DNA of 64,000 nt from Daphnia pulex (GCF_021134715.1 NC_060019.1:3782001-3846000); one strand, 5' to 3'. Positions 10,917-21,620 are shown, counted from the stretch's first letter. Numbers and translations are program-made. Notes: generated from the sequence alone by a model not told the origin.

Positions 10917-11825
10917 TAATCTTCAATACTGTTTTGTATTTATTGAAAGTGCAAGCAACTGATTTTTAATTTTAAAGAAATCTAAGACATTATGCTATGA
11001 GAGTAGGTTGGGTAAGAATTCTCATAAACAAAAGATGATGTTAGAAATTTTGAACAATTTGGTTACTTACTTTTTGAGTTCCATTGGATATTTGTAATGA
11101 CTTGCCATGAAAATCCTCAAATGTATATGCCTAGTTACCCCAAAGAGTCAAGTTCCATACGCAATTAGCAACATGTAACAGCACATTAAAGTACATATTT
11201 TCAAGTCAATGTGTGCTTTTTCGAGCTTCGCATATAACGGAAGGAGATATTTCAGTCCCAGAAAGAATTTATATATTGCTCCACTGAGCCACATAAATGC
11301 TGGTAGTATCTGGTGGGAAGTATACCTTGAAAAAAAGGACTATAACACAGTAACGTTTTTCTCCATTCAGACGACTTCATATTCGGTCGTTGGTTCAAGT
11401 CAAGAGTTAGCCTTTTTATGTTCGATAGTGGAATTACGATAGCAAGTTTAGCATTCCATCTTTGAACTTCATCAAGACCAAAATACCGGTCAATTTCCGA
11501 ATATATGGAATCCAGCCACAAACCAACTAGTTGTTTTACGACTCCCATGTCAAGTCCATGCGTCGAGTCAGTTACAAATACAATATAAAAAATGTAGCTC
11601 TCTTAAGATTGAAAATTCTTGGACATCCATGACGGGAAGAACGTACTGTTCTGCTCGAGAAGCATAGCTACACTTTCTATCGTCCTTAAGTGAAAACAAC
11701 TATATTCATGAACGTGAGTGTTATTCAAATGAATTCTAGGATTTTCTCACTAAGCACACCCAAAATACCTTTCAATTGCAAAAAGAGAAAAAAAAGTGAA
11801 GTGGTGCATGGGAAACTCTGTTGAG

Positions 11826-12042
11826 ACTGGAGTATGCCGGGACACCGGGTCAAGTGGGACAGTAGGGGGAAAAATAGTAGATTATAATAAACCAAAACTT
11901 TTTTAGTATGTTTTTAGATACATGCCAAATTAGCTGGCATACTAATAAAGTTCATTCTAAAAAAGTTTTGAATTTTATTAAAATATACTATTTTCCCCCC
12001 TATTGTCCCTCGTCTTGACCCGGTGTCCCGGCATACTCCAGT
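11826..12042. mobile_element. 217-bp foldback MITE
   Basis: The ends are inverted repeats (ACTGGAGTATGCCGGGACAC on the left, its complement on the right at 12023-12042). Pairing continues inward with mismatches for most of the length, so the whole unit can fold on itself. It holds no gene. A clear target duplication was not found. Confidence 0.7.
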
Positions 12043-12242
12043 ATCCCCTACATTTGTGAGATCTACTGTTATGATTTCGTTATTTAATGAAAAATTGAAG
12101 CCCATTTATGGAAAGATCTTTAATTTCGTTCACAAAATCTCTTAGCATCAAAGCAAGATCGGGTTTCCCTTTCCCTACCCACAAAACGCATGCCATCCTA
12201 TATTTTCTTCTGAGATTTAGGGGCAATTTATTCATGGACATA

Positions 12243-13037
12243 CCCAGATAGGAATTTTTGTCCCAATGCGGGACCAAAGCCGTGCGGCTGGTGCGGTGGG
12301 CACAGGGGAATCTCTAAGATGTCCCATTGCGAGCCCTTATTTGAATGCGTTACTCATTTTTCATCTTGTCGGATACGTCATTTTTTACTCCCTCTCGTAG
12401 AAGTCTCTGATGCGTCCCGTTTTTATTTTTTGGCTCCTTCTTGACACTTAGAAAATTTCGGAGAAACTGTCTTTGTGTTTTCGCGGCAAAGTTTGATTCT
12501 AAAATCTTATTATAACCTTTATCTTCAAAACTAAAAACATGAATTCGTGGCCCATCTGTATAGTACTGGCTTCTCACCACGACGAACCGGGTTCGACCCC
12601 CGGTTCAGGTTCAATATTTCTTCAACAGCGCTGTTAGTATGCAGTGGATTTATGTAGTGTGTCCGGTAACCCTTTACATACTTTGACAAATAAACTTGTT
12701 GTCCGGATATCCGGATCAGCGTTCGTGAAAAAATGTCGGCACAGCAAACACTCATAAGAAAAAGAAGATTAAAGAAAAAGGAACGAAATTCAGAGTCCAG
12801 AAAAAGATTTATTATTAATGACTTCTTGAGATCCTTTTTCCGTCCCAAGTACGTCTAATGCCCATCCAATGGGACGGGATAAGGACCGCTATGAGATCTC
12901 GGCGAAGCGGACATTGGTCATACGTAAAAGACGTCCTAGGAATGTAAACTTGGGAATCTGCTATGTGCCAAGTACATCTCAGACGTCTCAAAGTGACGGG
13001 TTTTGTGCGTCTATGGGACTGCAGTGTGCTATCTGGG
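12243..13037 (+). mobile_element. Non-autonomous DNA transposon carrying tRNA-Glu-like core, copy B
   Basis: Bounded by CCCAGATAG and CTATCTGGG, 795 bp, flanked by TA on both sides (2-bp target duplication). It is the same family as copies A and C and shares their internal order throughout. It is inserted into the CACTA-type transposase remnant, whose motifs resume on either side. It has no transposase gene of its own. Confidence 0.8.
12541..12612 (+). pseudogene. tRNA-Glu(CTC)-like sequence inside element copy B
   Basis: A TTCTCAC anticodon-like loop is followed by GGGTTCGACCC, a near-consensus B box, and a pairing CCGG stem. Anticodon and acceptor stems are defective. The core is shared with copies A and C. 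Confidence 0.55.
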
Positions 13038-13160
13038 TAGATACTTGCTACATAGAAACTTTAGAAGAATTATACACGGGAAACCCATCAGTGCTCTTAA
13101 GTAAGGGAATAACAAACATAAATTCTAGAAGTTTTCCAGCTCACTCCAAAATTCATATAT

Positions 13161-13484
13161 TGTCGCGTACAGTTTAACACAATCGTCGATCAACGAGACG
13201 ATTCTGGGAAACGACGATAAGGGGACGACTGTACTTAGATGATGATGATGACATAAGGTCACCTTGGGTTCCCCTACATTTAAGACGACCCCCCCTAGTA
13301 GACGTAAGGTTGAGTCGAGTTGGGACCTGTCTGGTGTGTGGGTCTCTGTTAATTGGTGTTGGGCACTGTCGTCCGTTTTCGTGTGTTGGGAGTGACGGCA
13401 GTGCATGTGCTTTGGTGGAGGCTGGGCTCGTGCAATCACGGAGCCAGCTCCGTTAAACTACACCACTGGTCGGCCACAGCAACG
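13161..13484 (+). repeat. 5' LTR of non-autonomous element
   Basis: Direct repeat identical by eye to 15375-15698. It contains a GAT-rich run and starts TGTCGCGTAC. If the LTR ends in CA it stops at 13481 rather than 13484. Confidence 0.75.
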
Positions 13485-14844
13485 AAGGAGAACTTCCATC
13501 AGTCATCGATGGATAATGGCCTGCGTACCGCAGCCAAAGAATAAGTTTCTCTTAATTTATTGTTCGAAGTGTTGATCTGAGGGCAACGGGAATGTCGAGG
13601 CGTTGAATGGGCCGTTGTAATTTTGTGATAATTTGGGGCTTGAGTATTTACGACTGATTCGAAATGGCGAATCTAGAGACCGTTGTACCGTCTGGGAGGG
13701 AGTCGTAGTACCCTTGTATTTAGTGCCGTGTCGTATCAAAATCGATTTGGTTGATTACAACCTAGAGTGCTATTTAACATTGCCATGCCTGAAATTGCAT
13801 TAATCTGAGGCTGACTATTTTGAAAATTCTATTGATCTGTTTGCCCTCTCGATTTACGGAAGCGTGTAGAATTGCTGGTAGCTAACCGTACTTTTTCTGA
13901 ATCCATGCCGGACCAATAACCGCCAGTAGCTAGCCAATTGCGCCAATCGTATTTGATTTTGCCCTTGTAAATTGTAATCTGTGCAACGCTTTGTGAGTTA
14001 AAATTGGTTTAAAAAAAAATGGGATGCTTTAACTGTTGATGTTGCTAGCAAGTCGGGATGACTGAAAACAATAATGAGCATCAACGGCGTGAACTTAATT
14101 ATTTCGAATCGCATTCGCATTTGTTTAAGTGAACCCTGGAATCGCAGCTAGAGGTAGGAATTAGAATTATTGGGTGTTTGAGTGTGTCACAGGGTTTGGG
14201 CATTTTTCGGGAACTGATGATCTTGGGCTCAACGTGGGACATTCGTTATGCGCGTATGATTTCTATTCGTCCTTGTAAAGAATAAGACCCCCGTATGTTT
14301 AGAAAAGGAAGAAGCGTAGACTACCGTAGGGAAAGTTCGTTATACCAGAGATGATTTGGGGAATCGAAATTAACTTTTTGTTGAGTATCGAGAGCATTTT
14401 TGCTAATAGCAGATAACCGAGTCGTCGTCGAAATAAAAGTACCATGGTCAAAATTGACAATTAACGGAAAAGAAGAGGGTGATGTGAAATGCGCAACTCA
14501 TGTGATGTTGATGTATGAGTCAAGTGGGCCTAACGTTATGTGATTCAAAGATTGTAAATTTGTCGTGAATTGAGCTAGTCAGCTAGATTGTGTAGGCCTA
14601 AGTTGCTAATAACGAAAGACACCAGTGTTGTTGAGTCTGTTTCAGGTACATTGAAAGTGATGGGGCCAGATCTGAGCGACCTGCGGCCGATCGAGATAGA
14701 CCTGAGGTGAATCGGCTGGACGGCCAGTGACAACCGGAATGTGCCGGAACGGATCTTGAAGAACCAAGGAGCCGCCGGATCGAGATCGCAAAAGAACAGC
14801 CCAAACGAAGTCGTGGTTGAGTTGAAGTGAGGGTCGTGTTGGAG

Positions 14845-14945
14845 CACAGTGCAGAGCGCGGAGCAAGTCGCAGAGCGCAGAGCACAAGCGTGCAGAGCGC
14901 AGAGCGCAAAGCAGGGCGCAGAGCACAAAGCTGAACACGGAACCC
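14845..14945. repeat. Degenerate GCAGAGC tandem repeat
   Basis: About ten irregular copies of GCAGAGC/GCAGAGCAC occur inside the non-autonomous LTR element. They produce long but meaningless antisense open frames rich in Ala, Leu, Cys and Arg. Confidence 0.7.
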
Positions 14946-15374
14946 AGAACTGAGTACAGAGCTCGAAAGAGATTGTGGCCACCAAGCGCGTCGCGAACCT
15001 CGGTTGAAAATGGTTGAGAGGCGACCACAGTGTTGGGCAAGAATCGCGAGATTGTAGCTAGCGTGCCGTGCGAAAACCCGATATCGGAAAATTGTCGAAT
15101 AAGAAGCGAGCGTCGTGGCGTCAAACAAGAAGAAAACGAACCGCGAGCGTCATTGCGCACCCATCTCGGGTGATTAGTTTGCGAATTAAAGAATTGCGCT
15201 TGAAAGGTCGTCGCCATGCGAGTCAAACGAACAGCCGAATTTGACAACTGCGAAGCGTTGCGTATTGCGTCGTCATGCGTGGCCATAGCGTAAATTTGAA
15301 TCCGCCGCCGATATCTTTGACCTTCGGATAAGTTCGATGATCGAGGGCGATCATTCCATTAAGGAGGGGGAAAA

Positions 15375-15698
15375 TGTCGCGTACAGTTTAACACAATCGT
15401 CGATCAACGAGACGATTCTGGGAAACGACGATAAGGGGACGACTGTACTTAGATGATGATGATGACATAAGGTCACCTTGGGTTCCCCTACATTTAAGAC
15501 GACCCCCCCTAGTAGACGTAAGGTTGAGTCGAGTTGGGACCTGTCTGGTGTGTGGGTCTCTGTTAATTGGTGTTGGGCACTGTCGTCCGTTTTCGTGTGT
15601 TGGGAGTGACGGCAGTGCATGTGCTTTGGTGGAGGCTGGGCTCGTGCAATCACGGAGCCAGCTCCGTTAAACTACACCACTGGTCGGCCACAGCAACG
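15375..15698 (+). repeat. 3' LTR of non-autonomous element
   Basis: Second copy of the 324-bp direct repeat, directly after the polypurine tract. Confidence 0.75.
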
Positions 15699-16696
15699 TG
15701 AAGCCCGCACTGAACCGCCCGTGACAATATGCAAACCCATTAGAAAGGTCAGTGATTTGACCAATAAAATTATGCCAGTGGCTTTTTAAAATGGCACCTA
15801 TCGTTAATATATATATTTTTTTCATCACCATTCGTCATTGGTGAGGGCTGTATCACGATCTGCAGTAATGACGATCTATATGATCGTCTATTACGTCATC
15901 AGTAAAAGAAGAGCCCGTTTCTGTAGGATCACCAACTTATTCTAAATATTGATCTTTATTATAGTAGGAAAAGCTATGACATATGAAAGGTTTATTGATT
16001 AGCGAGTTAAATTATGTCTCAAAAGATTTCTGATTTGAACCTCAGTTCAAACACATACTTTTTGTCAATTTAAAAAAAATTTTAAATATAAACCCACAAG
16101 AAAAAGTAAGTTGTAACTCACAAAAAACGTTCCCCCTTCCCCCCCCCCAAAAAAATAGTCAAAACCTTTGAAAATACAATAACAGTTTTAACAGTGGCAT
16201 GCTATCAGATGACAATAAAAAAAGAAAAGCAACCTTCAGAGTGGAATTCTTCATTTTCTTAATGACATTTCTTGGCTTGATTAAACACCGTATGCCTCCG
16301 TATGGTTGGGTTACTATCTTTTAGGAGATATTGCTTGTATGGCTCACGCTTATTTCGATTCATGTTCATTTAAATAGTACGAAATAGCACACATACAACT
16401 TTAATGCGTAGCAAGCAGAACATATATAATCGAATGACAATATTTGAAGACAATCGAATTGAAAATTCCAGTCGAAACAAAATAGTTTAATCAGCGTCAA
16501 AAACTGATTCTAATAATATTTATTTCAAAGGAATCCCTTATACATGCACCAACCCTATTGACATTAAAATAACCAATAAAAACTGCTTTCGAGTGAAAAA
16601 AGTTAGACTCTAAGCAATGGAAACTTCTTTTTCAAAATGAATCAGATTGGAAAAAATCAGAATTTGAAACTGGGGGAACTGCTATTATGGTAGCAG
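15699..16696. other. AT-rich spacer
   Basis: No coding segment recognised. An imperfect inverted repeat around GATCTATATGATC occurs near 15867-15898. A poly-C run lies at ~16135-16148. Confidence 0.4.
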
Positions 16697-17507
16697 CCCA
16701 GATAGGAATTCTTGTCCCAAGGCGGGGCCAAAGCCGTGCGGGTGGTGCGGTGGGCACAGGGGAATCTCTAAGATGTCCCATTGCCAGCCCTTATTTGAAC
16801 ACGTTACTCATTTTCATCTTGTCGGATACTTCATTTTTTACTCCCTCTCGTAGAAGTCTCTGATGCGTCCCGTTTTTATATTTTGGTGCCTTCTCGACAC
16901 TTAGAAAATTTCGGAGAAACTGTCTTTGTCTTTTCGCGGCAAAGTTTGATTCTAAAATCTTATTATTATCTTTATCTTCAGAGGTACAAACAAGAATTCG
17001 TGGCTCATCTGTATAGTATTGGCTTCTGACCACGACGATCCGGGTTCGATCCCCGAATCTAATAACATATTTATTCAACTTTGTTCAACATATTCAACAT
17101 TATTCAACATCTAGTTGATTTATAATGTGACCGGTAGCATACCGCATTGCATACTCTGACAAATAAACTTGTCGTCCGGATATCCTGATAAGCGTTCGTG
17201 AACAAATGTCGGCACAACAAACAATCATAAAAAAAGAGTAAAGAAAAAAGGAACGAAATTCAGAGTCCAGAAAAAGATTTATTATTAATAACTTCTTGAT
17301 TTCCCTTTTCCGTCCCAAGTACGTCTAAAGTCCATCCCATGGGACGGGATAGGAACCGCCATCGGATCTCGGCGAAGCGGACATTGGCTAGACGTAAAAG
17401 ACGTCCAAGGAATGTAAACTTGGGAATCTGCTATGTTCCAAGTACATCTCAGACGTCTCAAAGGGACGTGTTTGGGACGTCTTTGGAACGGCAGTGTGCT
17501 ATCTGGG
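16697..17507 (+). mobile_element. Non-autonomous DNA transposon carrying tRNA-Glu-like core, copy C
   Basis: Bounded by CCCAGATAG and CTATCTGGG, 811 bp, flanked by AG on both sides (2-bp target duplication). Same orientation and internal order as copy B, with a short expansion after the tRNA-like core (repeated TATTCAAC near 17071-17108). No coding capacity. Confidence 0.78.
16994..17060 (+). pseudogene. tRNA-Glu-like sequence inside element copy C
   Basis: Same core as in copies A and B, with the anticodon-like loop changed to TTCTGAC and a B box GGGTTCGATCC kept. The 3' half diverges after the T-arm. Confidence 0.5.
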
Positions 17508-18250
17508 AGTGGTCAATCTTGTATCACCCGGAACATATAATTTAACTATGTCTGAGGCTTTTAAGCTTTTTACTTCAAAATTGCATTGATAAAATTTGTG
17601 TTTTCATGCCTTCAATGGAAGAGTTGTACCTCCGATAGTTGATAAGTGTTGAAAATCAGTATTTCAATGTGATGGAAATATTGGTCAGAGACGTCAGGAC
17701 CTCATTGTCAATCATTTCATAAATTTCTTTAATAATTAATGATAGTTTCAATCAATATTAACAAAATCTCCTTGTTGTAAGATAAACGAGGTTTCAAAGT
17801 TTGAGGGAGTTCCGTCTTTCTTGTCATACCTGTACTGGTATAATTTTTATTTTCATCTCAAAACTGGTTATTGCCTTATGAATTTAATATTTTAATTTAG
17901 GTACCAATGGTCGCATATTACCCCGTATCGCCTTATATGTTACGAATGTTTCTTTTTAGTAATTAACTTGGTGCCCGTATTACATGAAGTTCGTGGTTTT
18001 TTAACAATGATAATTTTTTAAATAATAGCTTTCAAATAAATTGTGATAATAAAATATTAGAAAAAAAAGAAAAGATTTCATCGCAGCAATCATTGCAAAA
18101 TATAAAACAGTAACTCTTCAAGTAAATTGTGGTAATTAAATATTACGGCAAAAATTACCATATTGAATTTTCCAACGCCGCATTTATTTTTAAATCCTTA
18201 AGTTACAGCCAGTTAAGCATCATGTAAGAATGTTGCTACAACCTCCATTT
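17508..18250. other. AT-rich spacer
   Basis: No gene, repeat pair or element recognised. Confidence 0.45.
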
Positions 18251-18254
18251 TTTA

Positions 18255-18540
18255 GCTTTACTTGGAAAAACCTGATGCTCTCTTAGTGGAATTTACAGCA
18301 GGAAATACGGATATGAAACTTTCAACAACCTAAGGTTTGCCAAAGATGCCATGAACATAAAGAACAAGCTAATCGCCAATCAGGACTCGAATCTACTGAA
18401 CTGCCCAAAACCAGCAGCTCTTTGGCTTAAAGCGAAGATCTTCGTGTACAACTCGAGTCTGCTGCCGATGTATATGCACGACAAGATCATTATTTAAAAT
18501 CGGTTTTGAAGGAGTTGGCTCAACTTAAAGAAGCTTAAGT
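18255..18540 (+). pseudogene. Possible kinesin motor-domain remnant
   Basis: After an acceptor-like CATTTTTTAG the plus strand carries, in one frame, ETFNNLRFAKDAMNIKNKL. This resembles the end of an N-terminal kinesin motor (pattern TLxFAxxAxxIKNKxxxNxD, best like kinesin-12/KIF15). In another frame further on, a coiled-coil-like piece (VQLESAADVYARQDHYLKS) ends in TAA. The frame change and an in-frame TAA between pieces indicate decay. The match rests on one short block, so chance resemblance remains possible. Confidence 0.35.
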
Positions 18541-18579
18541 ATAATTCAAGTGTAATAAAAGTTTTTGTAGATTCAAAGA

Positions 18580-18709
18580 AAAAGAATCTGCGCGGCCCCG
18601 CTGTGGCGGCCTCCTTCAAAAAGATCAATGCCTCGCACCGGCAACATCCACAAAAAAGAGCAAGGTCCCTGCTCCGGCGACCCCCACTTCAGTGACCTCC
18701 AATACAGTG
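18580..18709 (+). CDS. Exon-like GC-rich segment, unknown
   Basis: A GC-rich island between an acceptor (ATTCAAAG) and a strong donor (CAGTG|GTAAGAAG). One frame is open across it and ends in a Pro/Ala/Thr/Ser-rich stretch (KVPAPATPTSVTSNTV). It could be a later exon of the same broken gene as 18255-18540. No domain is recognised. Confidence 0.3.
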
Positions 18710-19432
18710 GTAAGAAGATGTGAAAAATTTCTTTGAGACTGGGTTATTTAATTTTGGACCTAGACGCCCGTGAAAACAGTAAAAATTTTCAGACATTTAA
18801 GGAGATTTTTTTAACTAACTTTCATATTTAAAGTTCCCACATAATTCAAATTTTGTAAAACAAATTTGTGGGCTTTTTCAGTCATAATTTCGACTAAAAC
18901 TATATAATCAGAACCTTCGCTTTGATTAGTGTGTAATTAGTTATTGTAGTAATACAAATACAGCATCATCACAACCCGGAAATGAAATAGATTTTTCATT
19001 TTTATTTACGTGAATTTATGAGTATTGATTATTCGGTCTGACTTTAGCAACGGTTCGACAAATATAAAGAAAGCTTTGGAACCCGCTTCAACCATGGAGG
19101 CAAGACTAATCCATAAATTTTGTCATCGTGTTTTAAGTCCAGCTAATAACTAATGTCTCACTGGAACTAGTACCAGAATATTAACCCCAAATCTTTCTTA
19201 AGTCAAATGGTGTAAAATCTCTAATAAACTTCATAATTACTCCCTAATAAAATCTCGAACATACTCCTCAGTTAAACATCAAAGCTCAATATTGCATTGC
19301 TAACATTGGGTACAGTACGTGAAAGTATATGTGGAATCCGAATTGTAATTAGAGTTCGGCATTTGCGTATTGTTTTATTCACCTCAAACAGGTTTCCCAC
19401 AGGAAATCAATTGTCTTTCCACTTTAAAAAAT
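18710..19432. other. AT-rich spacer left of the BEL element
   Basis: No gene seen. The last five bases (19428-19432, AAAAT) are the left copy of the BEL target duplication. Confidence 0.5.
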
Positions 19433-19761
19433 TGTTGGGAACGAAAGGCATCCCCAACGGCCGACGACTAGATCCGGCCGGACGACCCGGATTCCAGCTC
19501 ACCTACGAGAATTCGATCTTCGGGGCCCCCGATAGGTGGCCCCTTGTTACCCGCCTGACTGTGTAAATTCTTTGTGCCCCTTCCCCCCCTGGTGTCAATG
19601 TAATGTTCCAGAGGGGGTCGGGCCCTCGCTGTCTTAATCTATTCGTACAACGAGTCAGGCTCAATACAATCAGTCTTGCAAATCTAAAATCAGTGTCATC
19701 TTTAATCATTTCAACTATTCGGTAAGGTAAAAAGTCTGACACACTACTTTCCTGCCGAACA
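19433..19761 (+). repeat. BEL 5' LTR
   Basis: 329 bp, TGTTGGGAACG...CTGCCGAACA, identical by eye to the right LTR. No consensus AATAAA is present. Confidence 0.95.
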
Positions 19762-19779
19762 TGGTCCTTCGTAACCTCA
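19762..19779 (+). other. BEL primer-binding site
   Basis: Starts TGGTCCTTCGTAACC directly after the LTR's final CA, so it would pair with the CCA end of a tRNA. I cannot name the tRNA without a search. The last A of the LTR plus TGG creates an ATG here, which is a by-product of the junction. Confidence 0.7.
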
Positions 19780-20052
19780 TTTTTTTGAACCAAAATTTCT
19801 GTGTAACTGATTGTAACGAGAACGCTTCCCAGCAAAGTGTTCGGGTCTTTTTGGCAACAAAAGACCCACTGACTCTCTCTCATCAACAAACTGTGCTTCC
19901 CTATCAATTCAAACTGTCCCTTTCTAGTAAAATCTCAATCAATTTAGTTAAGTGTGTATGTGTGTGTGAATTCCGACATTTCGTCTAGCCGTCATCGCCA
20001 TTTTTTTGAGAAACCGCGTGGCGGCCTGGGGCGTCAGAAAATCTGAGCGCCT

Positions 20053-20073
20053 CACACACACACACACACACAC
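20053..20073. repeat. (CA)n microsatellite in BEL leader
   Basis: About ten CA units within the leader; a GT-rich run lies ~100 bp upstream at 19949-19968. Confidence 0.9.
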
Positions 20074-20358
20074 TCAACAGTAAAATCCTTCTCATTTCTT
20101 AAAAGTAAAAGCATTTCACTCTTCCTTTTTGAATTTTCTTAGATCGTAAAAACATTGATATTAATTAACTCACTCTCTTCCTTTCCTTTTTTTGACTATT
20201 CTAAAAAGCAAAAACATTTGAAACTCTTTCTTCCTCTTAAATTAAAATTAAAATCAGATCGTAGAATAATTAATCTCCCTGCTCTTCTTGCGTTGATAAA
20301 TTTTTCTTTTTTTTGTCTCTGGCTCTACTTTTTTTCACATTTATTTTTCACAACTTAA

Positions 20359-21126
20359 CCTCTCTCGTCCTTTCTTTCAACGCTCCACTTTAGCGGAGCT
20401 CCAAAAGCGGGCTCCTTTTCCAAAGCAAAAATTAGGCCCGAACAGAAACGCAAGCGGCACCAGCTCCGCCTGGAGGGGAAGATCGCTCCATGGACGGGCC
20501 CAATTCAAGACCCGCTCTTTAAAAATACGAGAGAAGGAAGACGAGAGGCATACCGAAGAAGACCAATCGTCCCTTGCGCCGTCGTAAGCAACGACCCGGT
20601 CCTTCCGGTTCCATCACCGGAACAAGACGCAGCCAACTTCCGTCGAGTCTTAGACCGTCTCAACGCCGCTACACCCCCTCCAAGAAATTTCTTCCCGACG
20701 CCAGCCCAGGTGGCCGAATTTCAACAACAAATTTCGGAACGTCCCGCCCAAGACTACAGGATCACCAGGGGGCTGTTTACCGGCCCCAAACAGCATCGGA
20801 CGATCGAGCCAGCCCAAGCAGCCGCCGAAGTGGAAGAGGAGGGAGCCGTTGGCGGAACAGAGGAAACAGAAGAAGGAAAATTTGGAGGTGATTTCAGCGA
20901 CGACGACACTCTGCAGGTGCTCTGCGACAGCCTGTCACTAGAAGAGCAGACACCAGCCCCTATCCCGCCAACACCAATACAAGCAGAGCCAACACGGCAA
21001 GGCCGCTCAAGAGGGAGGGGGCTGCTGATGTACACGCGGGAGAGTCTCAAAGAAGCCTTCAAGGAGAGACCAAGGGAGCGATCCAAATCCAGGATCGCCT
21101 GGATCAGAAAACTAGAAGAGCAATAA
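20359..21126 (+). CDS. Accessory leader open frame of BEL element (no ATG)
   Basis: One frame stays open for 255 codons from 20359 to the TAA at 21124-21126, but contains no ATG near its start. A pyrimidine-rich tract ending CCACTTTAG at ~20393 looks like a strong 3' splice site, so the frame could be an exon of a spliced RNA taking its start codon from further 5'. The product would be basic at the amino end, Pro/Glu/Ala-rich in the middle (EEEGAVGGTEETEEGKF), and basic helical at the end (RGRGLLMYTRESLKEAF). It is not part of gag-pol, being in another frame and ending 494 bp before it. The base composition is GC-richer than the surrounding leader. Function unknown; an accessory or regulatory protein is possible. 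Confidence 0.5.
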   Translation, partial: PLSSFLSTLHFSGAPKAGSFSKAKIRPEQKRKRHQLRLEGKIAPWTGPIQDPLFKNTREGRREAYRRRPIVPCAVVSNDPVLPVPSPEQDAANFRRVLDRLNAATPPPRNFFPTPAQVAEFQQQISERPAQDYRITRGLFTGPKQHRTIEPAQAAAEVEEEGAVGGTEETEEGKFGGDFSDDDTLQVLCDSLSLEEQTPAPIPPTPIQAEPTRQGRSRGRGLLMYTRESLKEAFKERPRERSKSRIAWIRKLEEQ

Positions 21127-21620
21127 GAAATTAAATTTCTCATCACTGTATTCCTAGGGATGTCGTATTTTCGATAAATACAGGATGCACCACTCTTCAA
21201 TTATCTCACTCTAACTTTTCAATCTCAAAAAAAAAAAACATTCTTACATCAAACGGGAGACAAGCCAAAGGCCGACCTCCATAATAAAAACTTTTTTTCT
21301 TTTCCTCTCAACAAACAGGAACGCAGCATTCCAAAGGTGATTAGGTGAACGAGGGTCGAGCCAAAACTCAGCCGACCCACCGCTCATCACGCCATCTACT
21401 GAGAGGAAGGAGAGACGAAAAACTTTCACTCTCCAACAACACCGGCAGAGGCGCTGCAGTCAAACTTGAAGCAGCCACTCTCCAACAACACCGCAAGAGG
21501 CGCTGCAATCAAACTTGAAGCAGACACCTCAAGCAACCAAACAAACAAACAGGCTCAACAATTAATAATTAAACAAAAACAAACTAATCTAAAACCCTTT
21601 CTCTTTCAAAAACAATCAAG

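Larger units (their letters stand above)
11252..13150 (-). pseudogene. CACTA/EnSpm-type transposase remnant, interrupted
   Basis: Three minus-strand pieces read in order like one animal CACTA-type (Tnp2-like) transposase. 13038-13120 carries STDGFPVYNSSK. 12080-12242 carries MNKLPLNLRRK and GKGKPDLALMLRDFVNE. 11252-11548 carries KSSEWRKTLLCYS and GILPTRYYQH. These match the family's TDGxPxxxSS, GxxKPxxxxxxLxxFVxE and WKxxEFRxxLLYxxxxxLxGILPxxYYxHF blocks. The gene is dead: element copy B (12243-13037) sits inside it, an in-frame TAG precedes that junction, and a 217-bp foldback element (11826-12042) lies between the later pieces. Confidence 0.6.
13161..15698 (+). mobile_element. Non-autonomous LTR retrotransposon (LARD-like)
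   Basis: Two direct repeats of 324 bp (13161-13484 and 15375-15698) look identical by eye, start with TG, and enclose 1890 bp. A purine tract (AAGGAGGGGGAAAA, 15361-15374) lies directly before the right repeat, as expected of a 3' polypurine tract, giving plus orientation. The interior has no gag, protease, reverse transcriptase or integrase motif. I could not place a TGG-type primer site or a target duplication, so the exact 3' end of the LTR is uncertain and the flanks may have recombined. Identical LTRs imply recent activity driven by another element. Confidence 0.75.

Noticed and set aside
14575..15286. Overlapping antisense open frames up to 214 codons
   Set aside because: They arise from the GCAGAGC array and GC-rich interior of the LARD element; residues are low complexity and no motif is present.
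13125..15653. Two near-identical ~100-codon minus-strand frames
   Set aside because: They lie within the two LTR copies and are identical because the LTRs are; no coding signature.
4763..17060. Three tRNA-Glu-like segments as functional tRNA genes
   Set aside because: Acceptor and anticodon stems do not pair properly and all three lie at the same place inside a transposon.
19761..19988. 75-codon frame starting at the LTR/primer-site junction
   Set aside because: The ATG is created by the LTR's final A plus the TGG of the primer site; composition is not coding-like.
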